NCBI RefSeq assembly: GCF_009711055.1
Contig: NZ_WMJY01000007.1
Span: 42,241 to 106,240 of the forward strand
Direction: 5' to 3'
DNA: 64,000 bases
DNA from: Myroides pelagicus
GTDB taxonomy: Bacteria > Bacteroidota > Bacteroidia > Flavobacteriales > Flavobacteriaceae
Of the stretch, positions 55,590 through 64,000 are shown in pieces. Both the position numbers and the translations under genes were made by a program. Under the pieces are notes generated by a model. That model saw only the letters and a program-made list of their open reading frames with translations. It had not been told where the DNA came from and searched no databases. Numbering within the stretch: the first letter of the stretch is position 1; each line of letters opens with the position of its first letter.

Positions 55590-57169
55590 GAAGTATTTTA
55601 ACTGCTTGCTTAGTACTTTTGGCAGGCGTGGTATGGGCTCAAAAACCTATGCCAGAAGAGTTGAAAGTGATGAGCTTTAATGTGCGTATGGATAGCCCTT
55701 TAGATGGAATCAATCAGTGGGGACTGCGCAAGGAGTGGGTCGCTGAGATTGTGTTTTTTAATGAAACAGATATCGTCGGAATGCAAGAGGTAACGTATCC
55801 CCAACTCGTGGACTTGCAAAACCTATTACCCGGGTATGATTATATTGGTGAGGGTAGAGAAGGAGATACTAAAGGAGAGTTTAGTCCAATCTTTTATTTA
55901 AAGTCTCGCTTTAAAGTCTTGGAGAGTGGAACTTTCTGGTTATCAGAGTCTCCTCAAGAAAAAAATTCTAAATCCTGGGATTCTTCACTACCTCGTATCG
56001 TTACATGGGCGAAGTTTGAAGACTTGGAGTCAAAACAGGTGTTTTATCATTTCAATACACATTTTGATCACAGAGGGAAACAGGCAAGAGAGAAGAGTGT
56101 GGCTGTTATTGAGCAATACATAGACCAATTAGTCATGGGAGAGACCGTTGTATTAACAGGAGATTTGAACTTGCCACCCAATGATACACCATATCAAAAA
56201 ATTATTGAATTAGGCTTTGCCGATACACGAGATCAAGCGATGTACCGTGCAGAGATGGGACATACTTTCAATGCGTGGGATATACAGGCTGCTAAGCGCC
56301 ATCGCATTGATTATGTTTTTGTCAAAGGGAATGCATTAGCTCCACTTAAATATCAAGAACTCGACATTCAGCGAGGCCCTCGCTTTGCATCGGATCACTA
56401 TCCGGTTCTGACTACTTTTCGATGGGTTTCGCAAATAGCCGTTGAAACAAAGGGGGTGGAGGCCGTTCGCGTGGTTAACTATAATGTACATCACTTCGCG
56501 GCGGCAAATGATCGCTATCATTGGATCGATTTGAATTCGCTGTCAGCATTTGCAAAGCAGCATCAGGTTGATGTCCTTACCCTACAAGAGATAGATGTAC
56601 ACACAAAGCGCTCAGGTGAGCATTTAAATCAAGTTCGTGCATTAGCACAACGCTTAGATATGTACTATTCATTTGGTCGTACGATTGACTATGAAGGAGG
56701 ACAGTACGGCATTGCGATATTGTCTAAGTTTCCTATTGCTAGTGAGCATTTTTACCGCTTGCCTAAGGGAGAACTTAAAGAAGAAGCAAGAGGGCTATTG
56801 GTAAATGAAATAGTACTCCCTGAGGGAAGATTAGTAATAGGTACTACGCATCTAGCGAGTAACAGTAATAAGAGTCGTACACTGCAAGCTAAGGCAATCA
56901 CTGAGATTCAACAGAGTCAGCCTATGATGCTTTTAACAGGGGATTTTAATGCAGAAGAAGGTAGTGAGCCATTGAAGGTCTTAGCTAAGGAATTTAGCTT
57001 TGATTCAAGGGTAGCAGATCAATTGACTATCCCGGTTGTGAATAGTAAGAAGAAGATAGACTTTATTGTCAAATCAAAAGAATCACACCTAAGTATAGAA
57101 AAGCATCATACACATGCGCTAAATGGTTTGTCTGATCATAATTTAATTATTACAGATGTTACTTTTTAA
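55583..57169 (+). CDS. Secreted protein with two tandem endonuclease/exonuclease/phosphatase domains
   Basis: 528 residues. Signal peptide (SILTACLVLLAGVVWAQ). Domain 1 (about 25-282) shows all EEP motifs: SFNVRMD, GMQEV, NTHFDH, TGDLNLPP, RIDYVF, SDHYPV. Domain 2 (about 292-528) shows its own set: NYNVHHF, TLQEID, TTHLASN, TGDFNAEE, KIDFIV, LSDHN. Both look catalytically intact, which is unusual since most family members are single-domain. The family splits phosphodiester or phosphomonoester bonds in nucleic acids, sphingomyelin, inositol phosphates and others with Mg2+. The ATG lies inside the end of the SusD gene, so it is coupled to nutrient uptake. Likely processes a phosphorylated glycan or phospholipid headgroup; substrate unknown. 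Confidence 0.9.
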   Translation: MVRSILTACLVLLAGVVWAQKPMPEELKVMSFNVRMDSPLDGINQWGLRKEWVAEIVFFNETDIVGMQEVTYPQLVDLQNLLPGYDYIGEGREGDTKGEFSPIFYLKSRFKVLESGTFWLSESPQEKNSKSWDSSLPRIVTWAKFEDLESKQVFYHFNTHFDHRGKQAREKSVAVIEQYIDQLVMGETVVLTGDLNLPPNDTPYQKIIELGFADTRDQAMYRAEMGHTFNAWDIQAAKRHRIDYVFVKGNALAPLKYQELDIQRGPRFASDHYPVLTTFRWVSQIAVETKGVEAVRVVNYNVHHFAAANDRYHWIDLNSLSAFAKQHQVDVLTLQEIDVHTKRSGEHLNQVRALAQRLDMYYSFGRTIDYEGGQYGIAILSKFPIASEHFYRLPKGELKEEARGLLVNEIVLPEGRLVIGTTHLASNSNKSRTLQAKAITEIQQSQPMMLLTGDFNAEEGSEPLKVLAKEFSFDSRVADQLTIPVVNSKKKIDFIVKSKESHLSIEKHHTHALNGLSDHNLIITDVTF

Positions 57170-57203
57170 AACCTAGTGATAGGTATTTAGGACAAACTAA
57201 GTT

Positions 57204-57229
57204 GAATAGCAGCCCTAGGGCTGCTATTC
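57204..57229. terminator. Bidirectional hairpin
   Basis: Perfect 26-base palindrome (12-bp arms GAATAGCAGCCC / GGGCTGCTATTC). Weak T-run. Lies between convergent genes. Confidence 0.7.
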
Positions 57230-57247
57230 TCATTTATATACTGTTGA

Positions 57248-58141
57248 TTATTTTGCTTTTAATAATACACTTGGAGGGCAACCGTAGTAACGTTTAAAAG
57301 CTGTACTGAAGTGATTCTGTGAACTGTAGCCTAATAGTTCAGCTATTTCTTTAATGCTGTATTGCCCGGACTCCATCTTAATCTTGGCTTTTTCCATGAT
57401 ATAAGCTGTTAGATAGGTATAAATCGTGTTGTTGTAAACTACTTTAAATTGCTTCTTTAGCTTAAATTCATTAGTACCTACGCGCTTGGCTAACTCTTGT
57501 ATTGTAATTCTCTTATTATAATTTTCAATTAAGATTCGCTGGGCTAAAACAATTTTTTCTTTATCCTCTTTAGTGATTAACTCATTGGATTGATGCTGTA
57601 AGTGCCGATCTTCTAAAACTAATAAGAGCAATTCGTGTATTTTGTTTTCTAAAAATAATATTTTGAAGGTATCACATTTTGTACAATTTTTAATAAGGTG
57701 TAGTACGCCTAGCATTTCAGATGTAATGGTCGGACTTTGGTCAATGAATTGATTAGATAACTCGTGTTGTGTGTTTAGTTGCGTTAAATTGTTATGTGTA
57801 GTTTGTTCAATAGTCAAGAGGTGTTCCTTAGTCAAAGGAATATAAATAAAGAAGAAGTTATAAGTCTTATCTACTGTTGTAAACTCTATAGTATAATTCT
57901 TATTAGTAGACACGCTATAAAAGAGGTAATGAGTAGTGGTAGATAGACTGTTGTTGAATAAAAGTAGTAATACACCAGACTGCTGTATATCTAATGCAAT
58001 AGTTTTGATAGGTGAGGCAAGTGCTAATTCCTCTTCTGTATTAAATATTGGCGATATAAAGTAGTCCTTGATATGGGACAAAGAATTCGTTAAAACCTCC
58101 TTATTATTTAAGTTAAAAGCAAAGTGATTATTCTTTATCAT
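57248..58141 (-). CDS. AraC family transcriptional regulator
   Basis: 297 residues from the ATG at 58139-58141; an upstream TTG (58211-58213) in the same frame would cross the predicted promoter at 58180. The N-terminal 195 residues are an unassigned sensing region with a beta-rich middle (YTIEFTTVDKTYNFFFIYIPL). The C-terminal ~100 residues hold the two helix-turn-helix units (ITIQELAKRVGTNEFKLKKQF and IKEIAELLGYSSQNHFSTAF) of AraC/XylS, like the PchR-type regulators of siderophore uptake. It faces the TonB receptor operon across 190 bases, so it most likely activates that operon when a ligand is present. Confidence 0.92.
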   Translation of the reverse strand: MIKNNHFAFNLNNKEVLTNSLSHIKDYFISPIFNTEEELALASPIKTIALDIQQSGVLLLLFNNSLSTTTHYLFYSVSTNKNYTIEFTTVDKTYNFFFIYIPLTKEHLLTIEQTTHNNLTQLNTQHELSNQFIDQSPTITSEMLGVLHLIKNCTKCDTFKILFLENKIHELLLLVLEDRHLQHQSNELITKEDKEKIVLAQRILIENYNKRITIQELAKRVGTNEFKLKKQFKVVYNNTIYTYLTAYIMEKAKIKMESGQYSIKEIAELLGYSSQNHFSTAFKRYYGCPPSVLLKAK

Positions 58142-58179
58142 TTGTATGGTATTACCTAGTGTATTGTTTTTATCGTTGG

Positions 58180-58187
58180 CAAATATA
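58180..58187 (-). promoter_or_regulatory. -7 element for the AraC gene
   Basis: Minus strand reads TATATTTG, a TAnnTTTG match, about 40 bases upstream of the ATG at 58141. Confidence 0.5.
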
Positions 58188-58271
58188 ATATTATTTAGAT
58201 TTAATAAAAACAAATCCTGAAAGTATAAATCAAAATCCCGATGTGAAAGATACCAGCAGGAGTACTATAAT

Positions 58272-58279
58272 TAGTTTTG
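58272..58279 (+). promoter_or_regulatory. -7 element for the TonB receptor operon
   Basis: TAGTTTTG matches TAnnTTTG, 51 bases before the ATG at 58330. It lies downstream of the GTG at 58243, so that GTG cannot be the start of this transcript. Confidence 0.5.
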
Positions 58280-58329
58280 CCCATAGAATAATAATAGTAA
58301 TAATAATAGCGGTTATCTTAATAAAATCT

Positions 58330-60846
58330 ATGGATAATAAGGTATGTTTTGACAAAATGTGGTCATTTTTAGATAATGGTTTACAGAATAAAAATAAACA
58401 ATCAAAAGTGATATATCACTGGTTTAAATTACTTTTGATTAGTTGTGTTTTCGGGGTAATGTCTATAAATAGTTATGCTGGTGAGGATCACAAAAGAGGG
58501 ATAGAAGGACAAGTAACTTATGCCAATAAACAGCCTGTCGGTTATGCAACAGTATTTATAAGGGAGCTAAATAAGAGTGTCTTAACCAATGAAGAAGGTC
58601 GTTTTTACTTAACAGGATTACCTTATGGAACATATGAAGTAGAGATTAATTCATTAGAGATTCAACCAATTAAGCAGACCGTTGTATTTTCCTCAACCAG
58701 TAAGAATTTGATCATTACAGCTACTGCAGCTAAAGGAGTTAATCTAGAAGAAATGGTCATTGATGTTCAAACAGATAAAAAGCGTATTGAATCAAGTGGA
58801 TTTGCTGTAAATGTGATTAATACAAAGGATGTAGCATTACAGTCGATACAGACTAATGAACTTTTAGATCGCACAGCAGGAGTAAAGATTCGCCAAGACG
58901 GTGGACTGGGTTCTCGTGTTAATTACAATCTTAATGGACTTTCAGGTCGAGCGATTAAAATATTTATAGATGGTATTCCTAGTTCTAATTATGGAAGTTC
59001 TTTTTCGCTGAACAGTATTTCTCCTTCAGCGATAGAGCGAATAGAGGTGTACAAAGGAGTAGTACCTACCTATTTGTCAGATGATGCATTAGGTGGAGCT
59101 ATTAATATTGTCTTGAAGCAGAAACAAACCAATACCTTAAATGTTAGCGGAGGGTATGGATCTTTCGGTACACATCAATACAATGTGAATGGTAGTTATC
59201 GTGCTGACAATGGCTTTACGTTTAGTGGAACTGGTTTTTTTAACTATAGTAAGAATAATTACCGTGTAAATGGACCACAAATACGCTTTGTCGATGGAAG
59301 TACTGGCGCAATAAGCTATCCAGAGAATGGAGCAAAGCGCTTTCACGATGCTTACCAGTCTCAAGGAGGTAAGTTTGACATAGGTTTTACTGATGTGAAA
59401 TGGGCAGATAAGTTTTTGATTGGTGGAGTTGTCTCAAGTAGAGAAAAACAAATACAACATGGAAGTACTATGCAGAAGGTTTATGGGGATCGTTTAACTA
59501 AACAACATTCCTTTATTGGATCATTACAGTATCTTAAGAAAGATTTATTGATAGAAGGATTAGATGTACGTTTAGATGCGACTTATAGTAACCTGACTAG
59601 ACAGATAGTTGATACTGTAGGTATGATGTATGACTGGAGTGGAAAACCAATGAGGGATAAACAGGGGAATATCATATATTACAACAATGGTGCTGAGGCA
59701 TCAGCTGATAAATCACTGCAGAAATACATAGATAAGACAACAGCTTTACGTGCGAATATAGCCTATGAGTTTTTGCCTAACCACACCATAAGTGCTAATT
59801 ACTTTTATACGTTCTTTTTAAGAGATAGCAGTGATGAATTGCAGCCAAAACAATTACAACAATTAGTTAATACTCGTGACTTAAATAAAAGCATTCTGTC
59901 TTTTAACTACGAGAATGCTTTGTTTGACAATCGTTTGCGAATGAATATATTTTACAAAAAGTATTATCAAAAAGCAATTTCTAAAGAGCCTTATCAGTTA
60001 AGTGGTCCTGGTAAAGTGGCTTATGCTGTACGTCAATTAGATAATGTCGTGGATCACAATGGTTACGGGGCGAGTTTTTCTTATAAAGTTTGGGATAAGT
60101 TATACTTACTTGGTTCGGCAGAAAAGGCGATTCGAATGCCTTCTGAAGGGGAATTGTTTGGTAATAATGCTGACAATGTATTGTCTGCCTTTAATCTAAA
60201 ACCTGAAGAGAGTACGAATTTCAATATCGGTTTTCAGGCTGGACCATTTGAATTTAAACATCATCGCATCGGATTAAATGCAACTTATTTCAAGCGTGAT
60301 ACCAAAGGTATGATCCGTGAGGCTATTGATCAAAGAGGTAATTATACTAGACATGAAAACTTAGAGAAAGTTTTAAGTACAGGTATTGATGTGGAGTTAA
60401 ATTACTCATTTAAAGATAAAGTGTTCTTAACTGCCTCAGTTTCGAAGTTTAATGTGTTGTTTAACACCCCTTTTGATGCTGAGGGTGTTCCTTATCATTA
60501 CTATAAGTTACAGATTAGAAATGAGCCTTCATTAAAGATGAATGCAAATTTAAGTTACCAGTTTAAAGACATTATTCAAAAAGGCTCTAGGTTGCGCTTG
60601 TATTACAATGTGTATTATGTGGAGGAGTTTTTGAAAGACTGGTCTAATGTGGGAGGAACAAATCTAGCGACTATACCAACACAATATCCTAATGATATGG
60701 GATTGTCGTATCAATTTCCATCAAACAAGACAACAATGAGCTTTGATGCCAAGAATATATTAAACCAAGATATTTATGACAACTTCGGTTTGCAAAAGCC
60801 GGGTAGAGCATTTTATATAAAAGTTACACATTCATTTTTTAATTAA
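58330..60846 (+). CDS. TonB-dependent outer-membrane receptor, XusA-like
   Basis: 838 residues from the ATG at 58330 (ATG at 58357 is an alternative; the in-frame GTG at 58243 is upstream of the predicted transcript start). The signal peptide core is WFKLLLISCVFGVMSINSYA. Then a carboxypeptidase-regulatory-like sandwich (GIEGQVTYANKQPVGYATVFI, NEEGRFYLTGLPYGTYEV), the plug (LLDRTAGVKIRQDGGLG, IDGIPSSNYG, IERIEVYKGVVP, LGGAINIVLK) and the barrel with the aromatic C-terminus ending SFFN. The DUF4374 lipoprotein gene is 12 bases downstream. In Bacteroides a receptor/lipoprotein pair of this type (XusA/XusB) captures xenosiderophores, so iron-siderophore uptake is the best guess. The usual inner-membrane PepSY partner XusC is not found. 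Confidence 0.9.
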   Translation: MDNKVCFDKMWSFLDNGLQNKNKQSKVIYHWFKLLLISCVFGVMSINSYAGEDHKRGIEGQVTYANKQPVGYATVFIRELNKSVLTNEEGRFYLTGLPYGTYEVEINSLEIQPIKQTVVFSSTSKNLIITATAAKGVNLEEMVIDVQTDKKRIESSGFAVNVINTKDVALQSIQTNELLDRTAGVKIRQDGGLGSRVNYNLNGLSGRAIKIFIDGIPSSNYGSSFSLNSISPSAIERIEVYKGVVPTYLSDDALGGAINIVLKQKQTNTLNVSGGYGSFGTHQYNVNGSYRADNGFTFSGTGFFNYSKNNYRVNGPQIRFVDGSTGAISYPENGAKRFHDAYQSQGGKFDIGFTDVKWADKFLIGGVVSSREKQIQHGSTMQKVYGDRLTKQHSFIGSLQYLKKDLLIEGLDVRLDATYSNLTRQIVDTVGMMYDWSGKPMRDKQGNIIYYNNGAEASADKSLQKYIDKTTALRANIAYEFLPNHTISANYFYTFFLRDSSDELQPKQLQQLVNTRDLNKSILSFNYENALFDNRLRMNIFYKKYYQKAISKEPYQLSGPGKVAYAVRQLDNVVDHNGYGASFSYKVWDKLYLLGSAEKAIRMPSEGELFGNNADNVLSAFNLKPEESTNFNIGFQAGPFEFKHHRIGLNATYFKRDTKGMIREAIDQRGNYTRHENLEKVLSTGIDVELNYSFKDKVFLTASVSKFNVLFNTPFDAEGVPYHYYKLQIRNEPSLKMNANLSYQFKDIIQKGSRLRLYYNVYYVEEFLKDWSNVGGTNLATIPTQYPNDMGLSYQFPSNKTTMSFDAKNILNQDIYDNFGLQKPGRAFYIKVTHSFFN

Positions 60847-60858
60847 ATTAATATAGTT

Positions 60859-62184
60859 ATGAGTTTTAAATTTAGGTCATTAGCAACCTCATTTGCTTTG
60901 GTGGGTATGTTAGCTTTCTCTGCTGCTTGTTCATCTGATGATAGCGCAGTAGAAGGCGGTACAACTACACCTCCAGGAAAAGATAAACAATTTCAATTAG
61001 CTTTTGCTAGTGGTTCGGGGTCTGAGTCAGCAATTTATATGCAAGGGGTTGATGATGTAACCAAAGGAACAATTAGTTTTTCAAATTCAGGTTATCAGTT
61101 GCCTTCATCGCGTACGGCACGTATTTTCGTTTCAGACGATGGTAAGTATGTTTATAGTTTAAACTATACTGTGGGTGATATTTCTAAATTAGAGCATTTA
61201 GGTGGTCAGAACTATAAGTCAGTAGCCCAAATTGATTCTTCTCCTATTTTAGGTGTTAGAACTGGACGTTTTACCAAAGTAACTGAAGACTTAGGGTCTA
61301 TCCATTATATCAAGGCAACTGCTAAGTACTCTGATCAAGAAGGTAAACAAGGGTATTTAGGACATTCTATGGTAGCAAGTATTGCACTGCTTGATTTGGA
61401 TAAATGGGCATTTACAAATTCAGAGCAGAAAATAGAGGTTAAAATTCCAGAGGAATTAGCAAAACAAGGGTATTACATTTCTCGTATTGACTCTCCTGTA
61501 TTGTCTGGTGATAAATTATACTATGGAGCTTCTGCGTCTCTATTAGACTTAACTACAGGAAAGCGTAAACCAGTTGATAAGGCGTTTACATTAGTGGTTG
61601 ATAAAAATGATTTAACTAAAACATCTGTTCTAACGACTGATCACGTTGAAGGAACAACAAATGGATACCGTACTCCTACACTTCACAAAGATGAGCAAGG
61701 TGCAGTATTACAAATGGTTAATGGGAATGATAAGACTTATGTCACTAAATTAGTAAACGGAGCTTATGACAAATCATTTATTTTTGATTTAGGTGCTGCA
61801 TTAGGTGGTAAAAAAGTATCAAGTAATGGATGGTTTTATGTAGGTAATGGAATTGGTTATATGCCATACCAAAAGCTTGATGAGGAAGGTTTTGAAATGG
61901 GAGTTGATCCACAAGGAAACCCTACAAAAACAAACCTATGGGGATTAGCTCGTATTGATTTAAATAACAAGACTGCGGTAGACTTAAATGTGCCGAATGG
62001 AAAATTGTGGTTGACACAATACCAAACCTCTATAGTACGTGATGGTAAGTTTTATATTGCACTATCTGAGGTATCAGGTGAAGGTAATATCTATATCTTT
62101 GATGTAGCGTCTAATGCTCCAGAAGGAGTAAAAGGAGCGAAAATTACTTCAGGTAAGGACCAATACTATATTGGAGTTTACTAA
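60859..62184 (+). CDS. DUF4374 lipoprotein, XusB-like
   Basis: 441 residues. Lipobox ...AFSAAC; the Cys is followed by SSDDSA, a likely surface-export signal. The rest is a repeated beta-strand pattern consistent with a propeller (RIFVSDDGKYVYSLNY, FYVGNGIGYMPYQ, IYIFDVAS). The family occurs beside TonB receptors; XusB of Bacteroides, a siderophore-binding surface lipoprotein, is the relative I have in mind, recalled from the literature and not checked. It lies 12 bases after the receptor gene and ends the operon at a terminator. Confidence 0.9.
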   Translation: MSFKFRSLATSFALVGMLAFSAACSSDDSAVEGGTTTPPGKDKQFQLAFASGSGSESAIYMQGVDDVTKGTISFSNSGYQLPSSRTARIFVSDDGKYVYSLNYTVGDISKLEHLGGQNYKSVAQIDSSPILGVRTGRFTKVTEDLGSIHYIKATAKYSDQEGKQGYLGHSMVASIALLDLDKWAFTNSEQKIEVKIPEELAKQGYYISRIDSPVLSGDKLYYGASASLLDLTTGKRKPVDKAFTLVVDKNDLTKTSVLTTDHVEGTTNGYRTPTLHKDEQGAVLQMVNGNDKTYVTKLVNGAYDKSFIFDLGAALGGKKVSSNGWFYVGNGIGYMPYQKLDEEGFEMGVDPQGNPTKTNLWGLARIDLNNKTAVDLNVPNGKLWLTQYQTSIVRDGKFYIALSEVSGEGNIYIFDVASNAPEGVKGAKITSGKDQYYIGVY

Positions 62185-62202
62185 ACGATAATTCGTGAAA
62201 AA

Positions 62203-62245
62203 TAAAGAGCAGTGGTAAGTTTACTTATCACTGCTCTTTATTTTT
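62203..62245. terminator. Bidirectional terminator
   Basis: TAAAGAGCAGTGGTAAG pairs with CTTATCACTGCTCTTTA (one G-U), 4-base loop, then T5; it serves the receptor operon and the convergent minus-strand gene. Confidence 0.88.
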
Positions 62246-62273
62246 ATAGATGGCTTCCATTGCCTAGGAATGA

Positions 62274-62774
62274 CTAATGTTGTTCTAGTAAGGAGTGAGG
62301 TGGTGTTATTCCCCTGACTAACTTGACATATTTGCTTTGTTTGTCTATACAGTTTAGTCCATCATTTGCGGGGTAGCAGAGCATTGTAGTGTAAATTGCA
62401 AGTATGCAGTTGTTGTTACCGAGCATTAGAAAGGTGGCTTCACTTCTCAACAACCATACGGGATGTAGAATAGAGATTATTGTGTGATTTTTTGTCTTAG
62501 ACTTTAAGTAGTAATCCTTGTCTTTTGTGATGATGTCTGTTGCCTCTACTGTCCCTATGTTTGGAGCGTAATAAGCATAGTAGTTTGTGAGTAATTCTTT
62601 GACTAGTTTATCTTTGAGTAGCCACACGTAGGGAGGATTGGCCATTGTATCAATACGAATAAGACTTTTTTCATAAATAGGGATGTCCCGATAAGGTTTA
62701 CTCAAGTCAATCGTTACTTGTCCTAGTGAACTTATTGATTGTAAGAGTAGTAAAAAAGTAAATAGTGTTTTCAT
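62274..62774 (-). CDS. Small secreted protein of unknown function
   Basis: 166 residues. Signal peptide (KTLFTFLLLLQSISSLGQ), so periplasmic or exported; then a globular part with two C-terminal cysteines near CYPANDGLNC that may form a disulfide. No family recognised. Monocistronic, ending at the terminator shared with the receptor operon. No clear promoter was found. Confidence 0.72.
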   Translation of the reverse strand: MKTLFTFLLLLQSISSLGQVTIDLSKPYRDIPIYEKSLIRIDTMANPPYVWLLKDKLVKELLTNYYAYYAPNIGTVEATDIITKDKDYYLKSKTKNHTIISILHPVWLLRSEATFLMLGNNNCILAIYTTMLCYPANDGLNCIDKQSKYVKLVRGITPPHSLLEQH

Positions 62775-63004
62775 TCGTTTTTATAAACTATGCACAACTA
62801 TTGTTCCTTTTTTAGTTTACTTTTAGCTAAAAGTCTTGAATATTGTTCTGCTTTATAAAGATTTGGACTTTGAATAGTGAAATAATGTTAAAATCTTTTT
62901 GTTTGTCGTTTTTATTTGTGCTAATATTGTTAAGTAATTTTATTAAATGTTGCTATAGGTTGTATTTAGTGTGTTTATTTATGTTAATATACTGAATGTT
63001 TTCA

Positions 63005-63012
63005 TATATTTG
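63005..63012 (+). promoter_or_regulatory. -7 promoter element (TAnnTTTG)
   Basis: TATATTTG, 30 bases before the ATG of the final truncated gene. Supports that start. Confidence 0.5.
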
Positions 63013-63041
63013 ATTAGTGTATAAGTTGTGAAAAAAGTAAT

Positions 63042-64000
63042 ATGAAAAAAGTTTGTTTAGCCATATGTGGCCTTGTGTTTTTGAGTTCTACAGCGATATT
63101 TGCGCAAAGAGTTGAAGGCAAATTATTTGATAAGAAAAAGAATAGACCAATTGTTGATGGTGCGGTATCTTTTTATGATCGCAATGGAGGAAGAATAGTT
63201 ACAGTATATTCAAATGCACAAGGGTTTTATGCTTTGGACTCGAGAGCATTAGTTGATGTTTACAAGATTGTAGGTACTGCAAAGGATTATATTCGTGTAG
63301 AATACTTTGTTGAACGCATGGAGGACGTATTAACTGCTAATATGGGCTTTGAGCGCATGGACATTACAAAATATGACGATGGACGATCATCTTTTGTTAC
63401 TCGTGAACTCAAATTGATTAATGAAGGACATTCTAATGATGACTATAAGCAAAAGTCAAAGATAATGGCTTCAAAAAGTAATTCAACAGTACGCTATGTA
63501 GTTAATGAAAAATATGACAGTGAGAATTATGAAGAACTATACGACGAGGAAACTCACCACGAAACTGTTAACCAACCAACTAGTCATCAATCAACTCAAC
63601 TAGCTAAAGCAAGTTTCTCTAGAGATAATCACTTTGAAGATCCTAATCCACAAACGAATACCCCTGCTGTAGAATCACCTTTATCTTCTAATGGGAAACG
63701 AGAAATAGTGTTAAATAGTGAACAACTTCAGCGTATTAACGAAGGACAATATGTAAATAACTCTTCAAACCGCGCATCAGCTCGTGAGGTAGCATACGAA
63801 GATCCTCGTGATCATGCTAGAGGAGCTTCACAGAACTATAATAATCAAGCTAACTATAATCAGTCAAACCGCGCATCAGCTCGTGAGGTAGCGTATGAAG
63901 ATCCTCGTGGTCATGCTAGAGGAGCTTCACAGAACTATAATAATCAAGCTAATTATAATCAGTTAGCGAATGCATCAATCAATGATAACAGTCGAGCAAA
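63042..64000 (+). CDS. Secreted Asn/Ser-rich repeat protein, 3' end outside window
   Basis: An open frame from ATG 63042 to the end of the window without a stop, at least 319 residues. Signal peptide (VCLAICGLVFLSSTAIFAQ), then a carboxypeptidase-regulatory-like first domain (about 20-130: VEGKLFDKKKNRPIVDGAVSFYD, SNAQGFYALD), followed by a charged, Asn/Gln/Ser-rich low-complexity region with two 33-residue repeats at the window end. This head plus long disordered linker occurs in Bacteroidota OmpA-type and other peptidoglycan-linked proteins, so an OmpA domain beyond the window is possible. Function unknown until the rest is seen. Confidence 0.85.
   Translation, partial: MKKVCLAICGLVFLSSTAIFAQRVEGKLFDKKKNRPIVDGAVSFYDRNGGRIVTVYSNAQGFYALDSRALVDVYKIVGTAKDYIRVEYFVERMEDVLTANMGFERMDITKYDDGRSSFVTRELKLINEGHSNDDYKQKSKIMASKSNSTVRYVVNEKYDSENYEELYDEETHHETVNQPTSHQSTQLAKASFSRDNHFEDPNPQTNTPAVESPLSSNGKREIVLNSEQLQRINEGQYVNNSSNRASAREVAYEDPRDHARGASQNYNNQANYNQSNRASAREVAYEDPRGHARGASQNYNNQANYNQLANASINDNSRA
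63765..63962 (+). repeat. Two tandem 99-bp in-frame repeats
   Basis: Copy 1 is 63765-63863 and copy 2 is 63864-63962, encoding SNRASAREVAYEDPR and QNYNNQANYNQ in each. Only a few bases differ (one gives D/G), pointing to recent duplication. Exact multiple of three, so length changes would keep the frame. Confidence 0.9.

Noticed and set aside
58243..58329. 29-codon upstream extension of the TonB receptor from a GTG, with an Ile-rich segment
   Set aside because: Upstream of the predicted transcript start (58272-58279), and the true signal peptide lies much further in.
1..64000. CRISPR array, tRNA/rRNA genes, insertion sequence or prophage
   Set aside because: No regularly spaced repeats, cloverleaf-like sequences, transposase, integrase or phage structural genes were seen by eye.

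Overview
The window comes from a low-GC member of the Bacteroidota, most likely a Flavobacteriaceae of the Myroides/Flavobacterium type. The evidence is gene content (type IX secretion partners with a gliding-type sorting domain, SusC/SusD pair, BACON lipoprotein, LptD, bacillithiol synthase BshA, the Bacteroidota-type 13225-13710 protein), lipoproteins with CSSDD after the lipobox, and repeated TAnnTTTG elements (the Bacteroidota -7 box) just upstream of genes. No rRNA, tRNA, CRISPR array, insertion sequence or integrase was recognised. The species is not certain.

Layout. 1-1735: tail of an unknown gene overlapping a secreted von Willebrand A protein. 1954-19413: mostly housekeeping and envelope genes: aldehyde dehydrogenase, a DUF3857 protein with a degenerate transglutaminase core, RidA and LptD on the minus strand, then a plus-strand run of amidase, MlaD-like protein, two Fe-S oxidoreductase subunits and a small conserved protein, a GH3/beta-lactamase fusion, BshA, a DUF1963 protein and a small unknown. 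19495-20970: a DASS dicarboxylate transporter. 21730-26606: thrABC preceded by a 38-codon Thr/Ile-rich leader ORF, which looks like an attenuator. 26893-29815: a CNNM/CBS membrane protein and gamma-glutamyltransferase, followed by stacked hairpins and a frameshifted gene remnant.

30931-49321 is accessory surface biology: a BACON/FISUMP lipoprotein, an LRR-like protein, a membrane-embedded LuxR-type regulator, and after 1.4 kb of non-coding DNA a six-gene run. That run encodes an 1888-aa repeat protein, two secreted proteins sharing one N-terminal module, a protein with a type B (CHU_C) type IX sorting domain, a PorP/SprF-like outer-membrane protein and an OmpA/PD40/TPR protein. It resembles the SprB/SprF gliding-adhesin arrangement, but with unfamiliar passengers. 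It is my main candidate for an undescribed system.

50575-57169 is a SusC/SusD pair translationally coupled to a secreted protein with two intact endonuclease/exonuclease/phosphatase domains, which suggests uptake of a phosphodiester or phosphorylated nutrient. 58141-62184 is a divergent AraC regulator, a TonB-dependent receptor and a DUF4374 lipoprotein, resembling the xenosiderophore genes xusAB without xusC. The window ends with a small secreted unknown and a 3'-truncated gene (63042 onward) carrying two 99-bp tandem repeats.
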